Shown: positions 9,675 through 19,613, counted from the stretch's first letter. The stretch is DNA of 64,000 nucleotides from Tubiluchus corallicola (GCA_030141605.1 JAQGDQ010000184.1:1-64000); one strand, 5' to 3'. The notes: a model not told the origin generated them from the letters alone. Made by a program: numbers and translations.

Positions 9675-10631
9675 ATGGTTTTAACTGTAACACTAAATCC
9701 TGCAATAGACAAGATACTCATTCTTAAAAGGTTTGAAGTTCATAAGCTGCACAGAGTTACTGATGATGAAGTAAGTGAGGAGGTTGCAGGGGGCAAGGGT
9801 GTAAATATCGCATTAAACCTTCAACAACTTGGAAGTAGCGTTATTGCTTCAGGTTTTGCAGGTGGACATCCCGGGCACTTGCTCTGTGATAACCTGAGAA
9901 CCAAGGGTGTAACAACAAGTTTTATCTTTACCGAGGGTAAAACAAGGGCAAACACATCAATCATTGATTTAGAGAATAAAACATTAACCGAGATTAATGA
10001 TCTGGGGCAAGAAGTATCAGAAGAGGATTTGTCATTTTTTATCGACAATTATACCCAGTTGGTAAATAGAGTAAGCATTGTTGTTCTGGCAGGTTCTCTT
10101 CCCAAAGGAACCCCTAAAGACCTGTATAAACTACTTATAGAGATAGCCAATAAAAAGGGAGTAAAAACAATTGTGCACACAGCTCCGGAGTATATCGACC
10201 CGGTGTTAGGCAGTTCTGCTTTTCTCTTAAATCCTGATATGAGAAGCCACCATTTTCTTGCAGGAAAACCCATAGATGGTGTAGATCAGTTTATTAGTGT
10301 TGGTAAGGAAATAATCAGAGCCCAAAAAGAGGTGGAGTTCGTATTATTTACCCACCGCATTCAAAATGTAGTAGCTATTACACATGGTAAGTCATACGTA
10401 GTGCACCCCAGAGGGTTAAAGATTGTTAATATGCTCGGATATGCAGATGCATATCTTGCAGGGTTCATACATGCTTATAACAATAAGAAGGAGATTCCGG
10501 ATGTTTTAAGGTATGCATCCGCCTCAGGGTTGACAAACGTGGAGAGTCTTTATAAAGAGATTAAAGATAAGAAAACAGTATTTGAGAATATAAAACGAAT
10601 CGATGTGGAGGAAATAAAATGGGAAAAGTAA
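9675..10631 (+). CDS. PfkB-family (1-phosphofructokinase-like) sugar kinase with altered anion-hole motif
   Basis: 318 residues. MVLTVTLNPAIDK at the start, GGKGVNIALNLQQLG (39-53) and VVLAGSLPKGTP (136-147) are the FruK/LacC/PfkB-group signatures, so an ATP-dependent phosphorylation of a phosphosugar such as fructose 1-phosphate or 6-phosphate is expected. The second PfkB signature, normally GAGD, reads GYAD (255-258): the catalytic Asp258 is kept but one anion-hole glycine is replaced. The usual KPN segment reads NPD (186-188). Its stop overlaps the start of the CBS protein by 13 bases, so they are translationally coupled. The substrate is not certain. Confidence 0.8.
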   Translation: MVLTVTLNPAIDKILILKRFEVHKLHRVTDDEVSEEVAGGKGVNIALNLQQLGSSVIASGFAGGHPGHLLCDNLRTKGVTTSFIFTEGKTRANTSIIDLENKTLTEINDLGQEVSEEDLSFFIDNYTQLVNRVSIVVLAGSLPKGTPKDLYKLLIEIANKKGVKTIVHTAPEYIDPVLGSSAFLLNPDMRSHHFLAGKPIDGVDQFISVGKEIIRAQKEVEFVLFTHRIQNVVAITHGKSYVVHPRGLKIVNMLGYADAYLAGFIHAYNNKKEIPDVLRYASASGLTNVESLYKEIKDKKTVFENIKRIDVEEIKWEK

Positions 10632-11062
10632 AAGATTGTATGCTAAAAGACATATATGCAGTAAGTGAAGCATCTACCCTTCGCAGAATAATTAAAAGCA
10701 TGAAGCTGCACAGGCTTTCTGCCATTCCCGTAGTTAACCACATGGGAGAATATGTTGGATGTATCAGTGAAGTAGATATCCTTGATGCTTCAGTTCCTCA
10801 ATATATTAAATCTCTATATAACACGTCGTTTATGTTAGATTTTGATAGTATTACATCACATTTAAAAAAAATACTGGGTGAAAAGGCTATAAAGTATGTA
10901 GACGCTAAGTATCCATATGTTTTACCTGAAGACACCGCATCTCATGCTGCAGATCTAATCAACCGCACCCATCGCTCGGTACTACCAGTTATTGAAGGAA
11001 AAAACCTAGTTGGTTTAGTTACGAGAATGGAAATACTATATGCATCGCTAAATGACAATTAA
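10619..11062 (+). CDS. Two-CBS-domain protein
   Basis: 147 residues consisting of a CBS pair: CBS1 about 7-60 (MLKDIYAVSEASTLRRIIKSMK, ending CISEVDILD) and CBS2 about 85-145 (PYVLPEDTASHAADLINRTH, ending GLVTRMEIL). Such stand-alone pairs usually bind adenine nucleotides and act as energy sensors. It overlaps the kinase gene by 13 bases and lies 18 bp before the transporter, so it may gate one of these partners. That is inference from position. Confidence 0.88.
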   Translation: MGKVKDCMLKDIYAVSEASTLRRIIKSMKLHRLSAIPVVNHMGEYVGCISEVDILDASVPQYIKSLYNTSFMLDFDSITSHLKKILGEKAIKYVDAKYPYVLPEDTASHAADLINRTHRSVLPVIEGKNLVGLVTRMEILYASLNDN

Positions 11063-11080
11063 TCAAAAATATAGCTTTTT

Positions 11081-12385
11081 ATGATTGCTTCCTCTATTAC
11101 AGCCCAGGTTGGTGCTTTTGAAACAGTAGTAGCAATATCTGTTTTCATACTGACATTTGCTTTTATAGTAACAGAAAAGTTTCACAGCGCAATAATATCT
11201 TCGGTAGGAGGGTTTACATTAATTGCATTTCGCATTGTTAATCAGTCTGATGTTATCGGTTTTATTGAGTTTGATACCATAGGACTTTTATGTGGAATGA
11301 TGATGACTGTTGCTGTAATGCGCAAAACAGGAATTTTCGAATATATTGCTATCAAAGGGATAAAGCTAACTAAAGGGAATCCGTGGAAAATTCTGGTTGT
11401 GTTATCCTCTGTAACGGCTATATTGTCTGCTATACTAGACAATGTAACTACAGTGTTAATTATTATACCACTTACATTTGCAATAGCAGAAAATATTAAG
11501 GTCAACCCGATGCCAATGCTCATATCTGAAGTGATATTTTCGAATATCGGAGGAGCAGCGACTTTGATTGGAGATCCCCCGAACATACTTATTGGAGGAG
11601 CATCTCACTTAACATTTGTCGACTTTATTTATATTAATCTTCCTATCGTGCTGGTAATAAGCGTTATTACTATGTATCTTTTGAAGTTGATATATCACAA
11701 AAAGCTAATGTCAGTATCTGTGGACAAAGAAAAGATAAAAACTTTTGATGAAAGCCGTGCTATAGGTAATAAAAAGTTCTTTATCACCACCCTAGTCGTA
11801 TTTACCCTTATTATTGCCGCTTTTGTAACCCACCATTTTCACGAGATCAGCATGGCTTCGATTGCAATTGGTGGAGGGTTTATAATGCTACTGGTAACAA
11901 AGCAAGATCCGGAGGAGGTGTTAAAACATGTTGAATGGGCTACTCTCTTCTTCTTTATAGGGCTTTTCATTGTTATAGGAGGGCTGGAGAAAACAGGTGT
12001 TATAAGTCATATTTCAGACCAAATAACCGTTATAACAAAGGGGGACGTCGGTTTCACAACACAGTTAATACTTTGGCTATCAGGATTATCCACGACTTTC
12101 ATCAACAGTATACCATATACTGTAACAATGATTTCTATTATAAAAGAGATATCAGTAACAATGTCGGGAAGTACAGATCAGTTATGGTGGGCTCTTTCTC
12201 TGGGCGCCTGTCTTGGAGGAAACGGTTCACTTATAGGAGCAGCAGCCAATATTGTTGCCGCTGGATTTTCTCAAAAAACAGATTATCCAATGAAGTTTTT
12301 TGAGTATGTAAAGGTTGCATTTCCACTAACTATAATATCACTTATTCTGAGCTCAATTTATCTGTACCTTATATTTCCCAACTAA
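11081..12385 (+). CDS. ArsB/NhaD-family ion transporter, inner membrane
   Basis: 434 residues with about 11-12 hydrophobic segments and no signal peptide. The family hallmarks of the ion-transporter (IT) superfamily are the two inverted half-repeats, each with a Gly-rich loop: GGAATLIGDPPNILIG (157-172) and CLGGNGSLIGAAANIVAAG in the C-terminal half. This puts it with ArsB, NhaD and citrate-type permeases; Na+/H+ exchange or anion transport are both possible. It is third in the kinase-CBS-transporter operon. Confidence 0.85.
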   Translation: MIASSITAQVGAFETVVAISVFILTFAFIVTEKFHSAIISSVGGFTLIAFRIVNQSDVIGFIEFDTIGLLCGMMMTVAVMRKTGIFEYIAIKGIKLTKGNPWKILVVLSSVTAILSAILDNVTTVLIIIPLTFAIAENIKVNPMPMLISEVIFSNIGGAATLIGDPPNILIGGASHLTFVDFIYINLPIVLVISVITMYLLKLIYHKKLMSVSVDKEKIKTFDESRAIGNKKFFITTLVVFTLIIAAFVTHHFHEISMASIAIGGGFIMLLVTKQDPEEVLKHVEWATLFFFIGLFIVIGGLEKTGVISHISDQITVITKGDVGFTTQLILWLSGLSTTFINSIPYTVTMISIIKEISVTMSGSTDQLWWALSLGACLGGNGSLIGAAANIVAAGFSQKTDYPMKFFEYVKVAFPLTIISLILSSIYLYLIFPN

Positions 12386-12570
12386 AAAGAGCAGCTTGTA
12401 CCACCTTGAATAGACGCAGCATCTTAACCCTTTAGGTATCAAAGAATTATAATCAGATTGATTACATACTTTAATTGGTAGATCAGCTTTAGCAAATATG
12501 CATGCCTTACCAGCTTATAAATACAAAAAAGATATAAAGTACAAATATTATGGATACAAAATGAATATTT

Positions 12571-13557
12571 ATGCTCTGTATATTATCTAACTACCAGGAT
12601 CCATACATTAACATTGCATCAGAGGAGTATTTCTTAAAAAACTACCAGGAAGAGGTCTTTATCCTGTATATAAATAAGCCTTCAGTCGTTATTGGTAAGC
12701 ATCAAAACATAATGACAGAGGTAAATTATAACCTTATAGCAGCAGGCTTTATTGCCCCAGTAAGAAGATTATCAGGAGGAGGAGCGGTGTACCACGATAA
12801 AGGAAATATAAATTTTTGCTTTATAAACAATGTAGAAGATACAAAAAATTTATCCTACCAAAAGCTTATCTATCCTATCATAGAGGCCATAAAAAGCCTG
12901 GGTATCGACAATATATCATTTTCAGATAAAAAAGATATAATGATTCATGGAAAAAAGGTGTCAGGGGGTGCAATGCATGTCCATAAAAAACGTGTGCTAT
13001 CTCATGGAACTTTACTGTATAATTCATCTCTTACAAGCCTGACTAGTGCAATAAGCAATAAAACAACAGGGAGGTACTACAGTAAAGCTGTAAGGTCTGT
13101 TAGCTCACATGTGGCAAATATTTCGCAGTTTTTAGTGAAAAGCATGTCTACAAAGAGGTTTTCCTTATCAGTATTTAACTATGTGTGCTCTTGTTTCAGT
13201 GACTCCAGAGTGTATAATTTTTCCAAAGCTGATATGATAGAGATTGGCCGGTTAGCAAAAGAAAGATACAAAAGTTGGGAGTGGATATACGGACATTCTC
13301 CAAAATACTTTTTTGAAAAGAGTAGTAACGTGTCAGGGGTTGGTGTATTTATCTCAATATGCGTAGAAAAGGGTGTTATATCAAAAGTAAATATTTCAAT
13401 AAATACATCAGAAAAACAAATTAATACGCTGATTGAAAAAGCTATAATAGGAAGCCGTCATCATATTGATCACATATCACAAGCTATAAGCGAGCTAGGT
13501 ATTGAGTTTTTACAAAAAGATGAAAACAGGAGTGCTTTTTCTATGTGTTTTTTTTAA
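12571..13557 (+). CDS. lplA: Lipoate-protein ligase
   Basis: 328 residues. Lipoate ligase motifs are clear: RRLSGGGAVYHD (65-76), NINFCFI (79-85), the catalytic-lysine region HGKKVSGGAMH (126-136) and SHGTLLYN (144-151). The C-terminal accessory domain (about 235-328) is present. The enzyme activates free lipoate with ATP and attaches it to 2-oxoacid dehydrogenase or glycine-cleavage subunits in the cytoplasm. Monocistronic; preceded by a 185-bp gap and followed by an IS remnant. Confidence 0.92.
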   Translation: MLCILSNYQDPYINIASEEYFLKNYQEEVFILYINKPSVVIGKHQNIMTEVNYNLIAAGFIAPVRRLSGGGAVYHDKGNINFCFINNVEDTKNLSYQKLIYPIIEAIKSLGIDNISFSDKKDIMIHGKKVSGGAMHVHKKRVLSHGTLLYNSSLTSLTSAISNKTTGRYYSKAVRSVSSHVANISQFLVKSMSTKRFSLSVFNYVCSCFSDSRVYNFSKADMIEIGRLAKERYKSWEWIYGHSPKYFFEKSSNVSGVGVFISICVEKGVISKVNISINTSEKQINTLIEKAIIGSRHHIDHISQAISELGIEFLQKDENRSAFSMCFF

Positions 13558-13614
13558 TCTAATAAATTAAATACATATGCTTAAAGTATTACTATAGAGG
13601 GTATTACGCATTAA

Positions 13615-14121
13615 TTTGGAAAGATTTATGATAAAATTGGTTTTCCACAGGATGGGTCATGCGATTATTTTAGGAGTCTGGTATTATGCAGGTTAGTGTA
13701 CCAGGGCAGTAAATTAAAAACCATTGACTATTTTAGATGGCATTTAAATATTGATATTAGCGCTTACACAGTCTACCGTTTCTTAGATGAGTTAAATTCA
13801 AAATTAAAAACCAAGCTTGAACAAATTTCCTTCGAATACACAAAAAAGCTATTGAGAGGTAAAATTGGAGTAGTATTTTATGATATGACTACCTTGTATT
13901 TTGAAGCCTCCGAGGAAGACGATTACCGGATACCTGGTTTTAATAAAGATGGCAAGCACCAGCAACCTCAAATTATGGTTGGTCTATTAGTAAGTAACCA
14001 TGGCTACCCGATTGGTTATCAAATATTCGAAGGCAATACCTCGGAAACAAAAACATTGATACCTGTATTAATCAGGTCATATCAAAACGAAAAACCTTCA
14101 ACCTACCGAAGTGCAAGCTAG
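13615..14121 (+). pseudogene. Decayed IS1634-type transposase fragment
   Basis: The frame is open from 13615, with FGKIYDKIGFPQD and SLVLCRLVYQGSKLKTIDYF before any ATG. It continues through YRFLDELNSKLK, VFYDMTTLYFEASEEDDYRI and YPIGYQIFEGNTSETKTLIPVL, the N-terminal half of an IS1634-like DDE transposase with its first catalytic Asp in YDMTTL. It lacks a start codon and stops after about 170 residues where over 400 are expected. A shifted frame (GHIKTKNLQPTEVQARLLEM, to 14142) suggests an internal deletion or frameshift. I found no inverted repeats around it. The rest of the 13558-14341 gap holds nothing else I recognise. Confidence 0.8.
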
Positions 14122-14341
14122 GCTGCTCGAAATGAAATTTTAACTGGGTCATGCATTGCACAAAACAGGAAGTTGAGGAAAAAACTAAAAGAAAAGCTAT
14201 GGTTTAATCTGTAAATGAGGCTCTTATCAAAAGTATTAACGAATGGTGGGGGCAAAACAATTTAACATAAAATATATACCTATAAGAAGGCGCAGGACTA
14301 CATGTGCTATATCTTTAAGAATAGAGGTGTATAAGCCTAAA

Positions 14342-16153
14342 TTACAGCCTATTATTAAAATATTCATATATTTTTTTTGCTTTAGAAGCTCCAATTAGTT
14401 CAGCCATATCATCTTTTGTTAATGATTTAATTCGTTTAATAGATTTAAAGGTGCTTAGCAGTATTTCTTTTGTTTTATTTCCAATTCCTGGTATTTCATC
14501 CAGCTCAGATTTTATAAAGTCCTTAGATCTTTTGCCTCTGTGAAAAGCGATACCAAAGCGGTGAGCTTCATTACGCAAATGTTGGACTATTTTTAGTGTT
14601 TCGGAGTCTTTATCTATATAGAGAGGTATAGTGTCTCCTGGGACAAATATTTCTTCGAGCCTTTTTGCAATAGCTATAATGTTTATATTTTCAGCTAAGC
14701 CAAGCCTGTTAATACTATTTAGTGCTGCGCTTAGCTGTCCCTTACCACCATCAACAATAACCAGTTGAGGAAGAGGAAGTCCCTCTTCAGACAATCTTTT
14801 GTATCTCCTGTATATAGCCTCCTCCATTGATGCAAAATCGTTTGGCCCCTCAACAGTTTTAATGTTAAAGTGCCGATACTCTTTTTTAGATGGTTTCCCG
14901 TTTCTAAACACAACACACGATGCAACAGGATAGCTACCCTGCATGTTTGAGTTATCAAAGCACTCTATATGGGTCGGGTGCTTATCAAGCCTTAAGTCGA
15001 GCATCATTGCATTCATTATACGGGTTGTCTTTTTTTGTGGGCTCTTTGCCGATCTCTGTTTCAGTTTTTCAAGCTTATAATACTTTACATTCCTTTGCGA
15101 CAGTTCAAGTAGTTTAAGCTTATCTCCGCGCTTGGGAATGGTAACTTTAGTATTCTTAAGCTCTGTATCTGGCATAAATGGGACCACTATCTCTTTTGAG
15201 TTTGAAAATACCTTTTGCCTTATCTCAACAATACCCAATGATAACAACTCCTCTTTTGTTTCATTGAGTTTTTTTCTCATCTCAACGGTATGCACCTGTA
15301 TAATTGAGCCGTTAACTACCTTCATAAAGGTTACATAGGTGCAGCTATCATCCTCGTCAAATGCAAACACATCCAGGTCTGTAATTATAGAGCTCACAAC
15401 GGTAGATTTGCTCCTAAATCGCTCTAATATCTCCAGCTTGCTCTTAATATTTTCAGCTTTTTCAAAGTCTAGTGCCAAAGAGTATTCTTGCATAAGGCTT
15501 TTCAAGTGTGCGGTAACTGAGTTTAAGTTACCCTTCATAATATCCTTTATCCGGCTTATGTCTTCTAAGTAGGCCTCTTCTGTTTGATGGTTTTCACACG
15601 GACCATTACAGTTCCCTATATGATATTCTAAGCACACCTTCATATTTCCTTTCGCTATATTCTCTTTGCTGAGATTATAGTTACAGTTTCTAAGGTTATA
15701 AAGGTTCTTGATAACACCAAGTATCGTCTTAACAACACCCATGGATGTATATGGCCCGAAGTAGGTAGAGCCGTCTCTAACAACATTTCTAGTGGAAAAA
15801 ACACGAGGGAAACTCTCCCTCCTAACACAAATCCAGGGATATGATTTGTCATCTTTCAACCGCACATTATATCTAGGCTGCAGCTTTTTAATAAGACTAT
15901 TTTCAAGTAATAAAGCATCTTCTTCCGTTTCAACAACAACATGTTCTATCCTGTAAATGCTTTTTACAAGTATCTTTGTTTTGTGATCTGCCTGCTTTTT
16001 AGTGAAGTAGGATGAAACTCTTTTTTTTAAATTCTTTGCTTTCCCAACATATATAACATCGTTTTTTGAGTCGAAATAGGTGTATACCCCCGGAGAGTCT
16101 GGTAAAATAGATATGTACTTTTTTATTTTATTTTCGTACGCTTCACTGGACAT
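14342..16153 (-). CDS. uvrC: UvrABC excinuclease subunit C
   Basis: 603 residues, normal length. The N-terminal GIY-YIG nuclease domain has PGVYTYF (21-27) and IYVGKAKNLKKR (34-45). The UVR motif lies near residue 210 (YSLALDFEKAENIKSKLEIL). The RNase-H-like nuclease core (HIECFDNSN, IVDGGKGQL) and the helix-hairpin-helix end (ELDEIPGIGNKTKEILLSTF) follow. It makes both incisions in nucleotide excision repair. It lies 15 bp downstream of apt, on the same strand, in a housekeeping cluster. Confidence 0.97.
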   Translation of the reverse strand: MSSEAYENKIKKYISILPDSPGVYTYFDSKNDVIYVGKAKNLKKRVSSYFTKKQADHKTKILVKSIYRIEHVVVETEEDALLLENSLIKKLQPRYNVRLKDDKSYPWICVRRESFPRVFSTRNVVRDGSTYFGPYTSMGVVKTILGVIKNLYNLRNCNYNLSKENIAKGNMKVCLEYHIGNCNGPCENHQTEEAYLEDISRIKDIMKGNLNSVTAHLKSLMQEYSLALDFEKAENIKSKLEILERFRSKSTVVSSIITDLDVFAFDEDDSCTYVTFMKVVNGSIIQVHTVEMRKKLNETKEELLSLGIVEIRQKVFSNSKEIVVPFMPDTELKNTKVTIPKRGDKLKLLELSQRNVKYYKLEKLKQRSAKSPQKKTTRIMNAMMLDLRLDKHPTHIECFDNSNMQGSYPVASCVVFRNGKPSKKEYRHFNIKTVEGPNDFASMEEAIYRRYKRLSEEGLPLPQLVIVDGGKGQLSAALNSINRLGLAENINIIAIAKRLEEIFVPGDTIPLYIDKDSETLKIVQHLRNEAHRFGIAFHRGKRSKDFIKSELDEIPGIGNKTKEILLSTFKSIKRIKSLTKDDMAELIGASKAKKIYEYFNNRL

Positions 16154-16168
16154 ATAGAACTAAGTAAG

Positions 16169-16693
16169 TTAAAACTGTATCATACTCCACAGCGGTATAT
16201 TTTCGTCAATATTCAACCTTCCTTTTAAAAATCCCAACTCGACAAAGCTATTTACAAAAACTCCTTTACAATTAAACCTCTTCACCAGCTCCACAGTAGC
16301 CTGTATAGTACCTCCAGTAGCAAGCAAGTCATCATGTATTAAAACAACATCATCTGCCAAAAGCGCATCTTTATGAATTTCTAACACATCACTACCATAC
16401 TCCAGCTCATACACCTGTGAGAAGACATCCGCCGGAAGTTTTCCCGGTTTCCTAACCGGTATAAAGCCACCCCCCAGCCTGTATGCGATAGCACTTCCCA
16501 ATATAAAACCCCTAGATTCTACACCAACAATTTTTGTTATTCCCTTTTCCTCATAGTAGTTGCATATTTCGTTTACAACAAAATCAAAAATATCGGCTCT
16601 CTTTAAGGCAGAAAATACATCCTTAAACTGAACGCCCTGCTTAGGGAAGTCAGAAATGTTGCGAATAGATTCTTTTACTATATCAATATTCAT
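16169..16693 (-). CDS. apt: Adenine phosphoribosyltransferase
   Basis: 174 residues. The start MNIDIVKESIRNISDFPKQGVQFKD, VGVESRGFILGSAIAYRLG (57-75) and the PRPP-binding loop VLIHDDLLATGGT (117-129) identify Apt. It converts adenine and PRPP to AMP in purine salvage. His120 replaces the more usual Val before the Asp pair, which should be harmless. A parS-like palindrome lies between it and the upstream mnmG. Confidence 0.95.
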   Translation of the reverse strand: MNIDIVKESIRNISDFPKQGVQFKDVFSALKRADIFDFVVNEICNYYEEKGITKIVGVESRGFILGSAIAYRLGGGFIPVRKPGKLPADVFSQVYELEYGSDVLEIHKDALLADDVVLIHDDLLATGGTIQATVELVKRFNCKGVFVNSFVELGFLKGRLNIDENIPLWSMIQF

Positions 16694-16724
16694 ATTAAAA
16701 CAAATTAATCATAAAACATATTGA

Positions 16725-16740
16725 TGTTCCACGTGGAACA
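16725..16740. promoter_or_regulatory. parS-like centromere site (ParB binding)
   Basis: TGTTCCACGTGGAACA is a perfect 16-bp palindrome that fits the parS consensus TGTTNCACGTGNAACA exactly. It sits in the 47-bp gap between mnmG (its stop begins at 16743, reading the minus strand) and apt. parS sites recruit ParB for chromosome segregation and cluster near oriC. No parA or parB gene is in the window. Confidence 0.85.
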
Positions 16741-18621
16741 TCAATTTTTCAATAGAACTAACAAAACAGTTATGTCACTCGGGGAAACACCAGGTATTCT
16801 ACCGGCCTGCCCTATAGTTTTCGGCTGTATTTGTGTCAGTTTTTGGCGAGCCTCTATGGAGAGTGATTTTATGTCGTTGTAATCAAAGCGCCCCTCTATA
16901 TTAAAATCATCAAGTTTTTTTAGTTTATCTGCTACTTCACGCTCTCTCTTTATATAGCCTGAGTATTTGATCAATATCTCAGTTGCCTCTACTATCTCTT
17001 CATATCTATCATTTTTTATAATAGCGCTCATTTTCTCTTTTATCGGTGCAACCTTCTCAATCAACTCAATTAAGCTAATCTGGGGCCTTAAAATGAGCAT
17101 TTCCATTTTTACACTGTGTTTAAGTGGTTCTGTTCCTTTCGATATTAAAAGGTCATTTACCTGTTCTGGACTGATAGAGAGTGATTTAGACAAATCTATA
17201 AGATAGTCTCTAAGTTCTGTTTTCTCTTTTAGGAGAGCCAACCTCTCTTCAGATGCAAGCCCCAGCTTGTATGCAGCATGTGTCAGTCTTGTATCTGCAT
17301 CATCTTGTCTCAAAAGTATTCTATATTCAGCCCTGCTTGTGAACATTCTATAGGGTTCATCAACTCCCTTAGTAACCAGATCATCAATAAGAACGCCAAT
17401 GTATGCCTCATCACGAGAAAGAGTAAAGCTATCCTTGCCGTTTATTTTAAGATGTGCATTAATACCCGCTATTAAACCCTGAGCCGCAGCCTCCTCATAA
17501 CCGGTAGTGCCATTAATTTGCCCTGCAAAATATAAGTAGCCTACCAGTTTTGTTTCAAGTGTGTGATATAGTTGAAGAGGATCAAAAAAATCGTATTCTA
17601 TAGCGTACCCAGGTCTCAATATTCTGGCATTTTCCAACCCCTCGACTTTTTGTATTGCCCGCAATTGAACATCCCAGGGAAGAGAGGAGGAAAAGCCGTT
17701 AAGGTAATATTCAATACCACCCTCCCCTTCCGGTTCTATAAACAGTTGATGCCTGTCTTTATCCGAGAAGGTAACAAGTTTTGTTTCTATACTTGGGCAG
17801 TAGCGAGGGCCAAGTCCTTTAATAGAGCCATCAAGTAGCGGCGAGTCGGCAAAGCCCTTCTCCAATTCTCCGTGTGTCTCAGGATTTGTGTAAGCAATAT
17901 AGCATGATTTCTGCTTTAGAGTACTTTTTATGCCTGGTAAGTAACTGAATTTATTAAACAGCACCTCTCCTTTTTGCTCCTTAAGTTTGTCAAAATCAAT
18001 AGAACGTCCATCTACTCTCACAGGTGTCCCCGTCTTCATTCTTCCAATAGCAAACCCTATTTTTTCAAGTTTGTCAGATAGATCCAGAGAAGCTGCTTCC
18101 GAAATTCGCCCACCTCCAATTTTCTTTCTTCCAAAATGCATAATACCATTTAAGAACGTTCCATTGGCAAGTATAACAGACTTTGAGCTAAAAGTTACTC
18201 CAAGATCGGTTATAACCCCTGTTACTACGCCATTATCAATAATAATATCAGCAACAAGACCCTGCCAGAAATGAAGGTTTGGTACAGCCTCCAGCTTTTT
18301 TCTCCACTCCTCCGAGAACCTTACCCTATCGCACTGTGCTCTTGGGCTCCACATTGCTGGCCCTTTCGAACGATTTAATATCTTAAATTGAATAGTAGAA
18401 AGGTCAGATACAATTCCCATCAGTCCGCCTAAAGCATCTATTTCTCTGACAATTTGTCCTTTGGCTATACCACCAACTGCAGGGTTACAGCTCATCTGGG
18501 CCAGTTTGCCCAAATCCATGGTTATAAGCAAAGTTTTTGAACCCAACCTTGCGGCGGCGGCCGCAGCTTCACATCCAGCGTGTCCTCCGCCCACAACTAT
18601 TACATCATAATCAGATAGCAT
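16741..18621 (-). CDS. mnmG: tRNA uridine-5-carboxymethylaminomethyl synthesis enzyme MnmG (GidA)
   Basis: 626 residues, full length. FAD-binding Rossmann motif [14 protein letters not shown] (7-20), [12 protein letters not shown] and the MnmG signature [11 protein letters not shown] are present, as is the C-terminal helical domain ([20 protein letters not shown]). With MnmE it installs cmnm5U at tRNA wobble positions. It is followed directly by the parS-like site; mnmG neighbours the par locus or the origin in many bacteria. Confidence 0.97.
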   Translation of the reverse strand: MLSDYDVIVVGGGHAGCEAAAAAARLGSKTLLITMDLGKLAQMSCNPAVGGIAKGQIVREIDALGGLMGIVSDLSTIQFKILNRSKGPAMWSPRAQCDRVRFSEEWRKKLEAVPNLHFWQGLVADIIIDNGVVTGVITDLGVTFSSKSVILANGTFLNGIMHFGRKKIGGGRISEAASLDLSDKLEKIGFAIGRMKTGTPVRVDGRSIDFDKLKEQKGEVLFNKFSYLPGIKSTLKQKSCYIAYTNPETHGELEKGFADSPLLDGSIKGLGPRYCPSIETKLVTFSDKDRHQLFIEPEGEGGIEYYLNGFSSSLPWDVQLRAIQKVEGLENARILRPGYAIEYDFFDPLQLYHTLETKLVGYLYFAGQINGTTGYEEAAAQGLIAGINAHLKINGKDSFTLSRDEAYIGVLIDDLVTKGVDEPYRMFTSRAEYRILLRQDDADTRLTHAAYKLGLASEERLALLKEKTELRDYLIDLSKSLSISPEQVNDLLISKGTEPLKHSVKMEMLILRPQISLIELIEKVAPIKEKMSAIIKNDRYEEIVEATEILIKYSGYIKREREVADKLKKLDDFNIEGRFDYNDIKSLSIEARQKLTQIQPKTIGQAGRIPGVSPSDITVLLVLLKN

Positions 18622-18644
18622 TCACAAAAATGTATTTCAGGCTT

Positions 18645-19070
18645 TTAAAGCATGTCAAAGTATGATTTCAGTGCGACATCTTCAATTTTACGCATTTTTT
18701 TCTTTTCTGAGGGAGTAGTATCAGAATACCCTAAAAAATGCAAAATACCGTGTATAATAACTCTTAATAGCTCTTTTTCAAAGCCATCTCTATATGATAG
18801 CCCATTATCCTTTACTCTATCGATACTAATGTAGATATCGCCCGACACATCTCTATTTTCGCTATAGTCAAAAGCAATAACATCTGTATAGTAGTTATGG
18901 TTCAAATACTCTCTGTTTATATTCAGCATAAACTCATCATCACAAAAAATATAATTAATATTTCCACATTCACGACCCTTGTCCCCTATCACGCTTTCGA
19001 CCCATGCCGAAATCAAAGCCTTGTTAACTTTAAAGGGGTCAACATTCTCAAAATGGAAAAGTATTTCCAT
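18645..19070 (-). CDS. ybeY: Endoribonuclease YbeY
   Basis: 141 residues. UPF0054 motif RVIIHGILHFLGYSDTTPSEKKKM with H107, H111 and Asp117 as metal ligands. The usual third His of YbeY is replaced by Asp, as is common in Bacteroidota, so activity is still expected. It acts in 16S rRNA maturation and ribosome quality control. Its ATG overlaps the stop of the upstream anti-sigma-type ATPase by one base (TAATG), so the two are translationally coupled. Confidence 0.93.
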   Translation of the reverse strand: MEILFHFENVDPFKVNKALISAWVESVIGDKGRECGNINYIFCDDEFMLNINREYLNHNYYTDVIAFDYSENRDVSGDIYISIDRVKDNGLSYRDGFEKELLRVIIHGILHFLGYSDTTPSEKKKMRKIEDVALKSYFDML

Positions 19071-19483
19071 TATTTAAAGTTGACTTTTAGCTTGACTATA
19101 TTCCCTTTTTCACATACTTTGAAGCTATCACATAGATTTTTCATAAAAAACAGACCCCTCCCAGTTTCCAGTAAAATTTTGTCATGACTGGTCGGATCAG
19201 GTACATCCTTATAGTTAAAACCATCACCCTCATCGGCCACAGTGGTTTTTATAGATTTTTTATTCGCGACTATATTTATACGCACCATTTTCTCAGGGAT
19301 ACCTTCGTTTCCATGCTCCATAGCATTGATTACTGCCTCCATCAAAGATGCTTCAAATGCAAAAAACTTTTCAGGAGTGAATGGCAACTCGTTTTTAATT
19401 TCCTTGCATAAAAGCACACACCTACGTATATCATCATTATTAGATTGTATTAGTAATTCTATTTCAAATAAGAGCTTACTCAC
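19070..19483 (-). CDS. Anti-sigma-factor-type serine kinase / HATPase_c_2 protein
   Basis: 137 residues, a single GHKL ATPase domain as in RsbW/SpoIIAB. N-box SLMEAVINAMEHGNEG (46-61, with E49, N53, H57), G1 box ADEGDGFNYKDVPDP (83-97) and G2 region GRGLFFMKNL (108-117). Relatives phosphorylate an anti-sigma-factor antagonist and sequester a sigma factor. No STAS or sigma partner is adjacent, so the target is unknown. It overlaps ybeY by one base. Confidence 0.85.
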   Translation of the reverse strand: MSKLLFEIELLIQSNNDDIRRCVLLCKEIKNELPFTPEKFFAFEASLMEAVINAMEHGNEGIPEKMVRINIVANKKSIKTTVADEGDGFNYKDVPDPTSHDKILLETGRGLFFMKNLCDSFKVCEKGNIVKLKVNFK

Positions 19484-19613
19484 TTTAGCCTATCTTTTAT
19501 ATAATTTTTTTTGTTTTTAAGATATAACTAATTATCAAAGAAAAGTGTAAATTAAATATCCACTTACAAAAGTACCTAATATTGTTATTATCAAATAAAG
19601 AGTTGCCATAAAT

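Noticed and set aside
18645-19070. YbeY with a missing third histidine as a broken enzyme
   Set aside because: Asp at that place is usual in Bacteroidota YbeY, so it is not evidence of inactivation.
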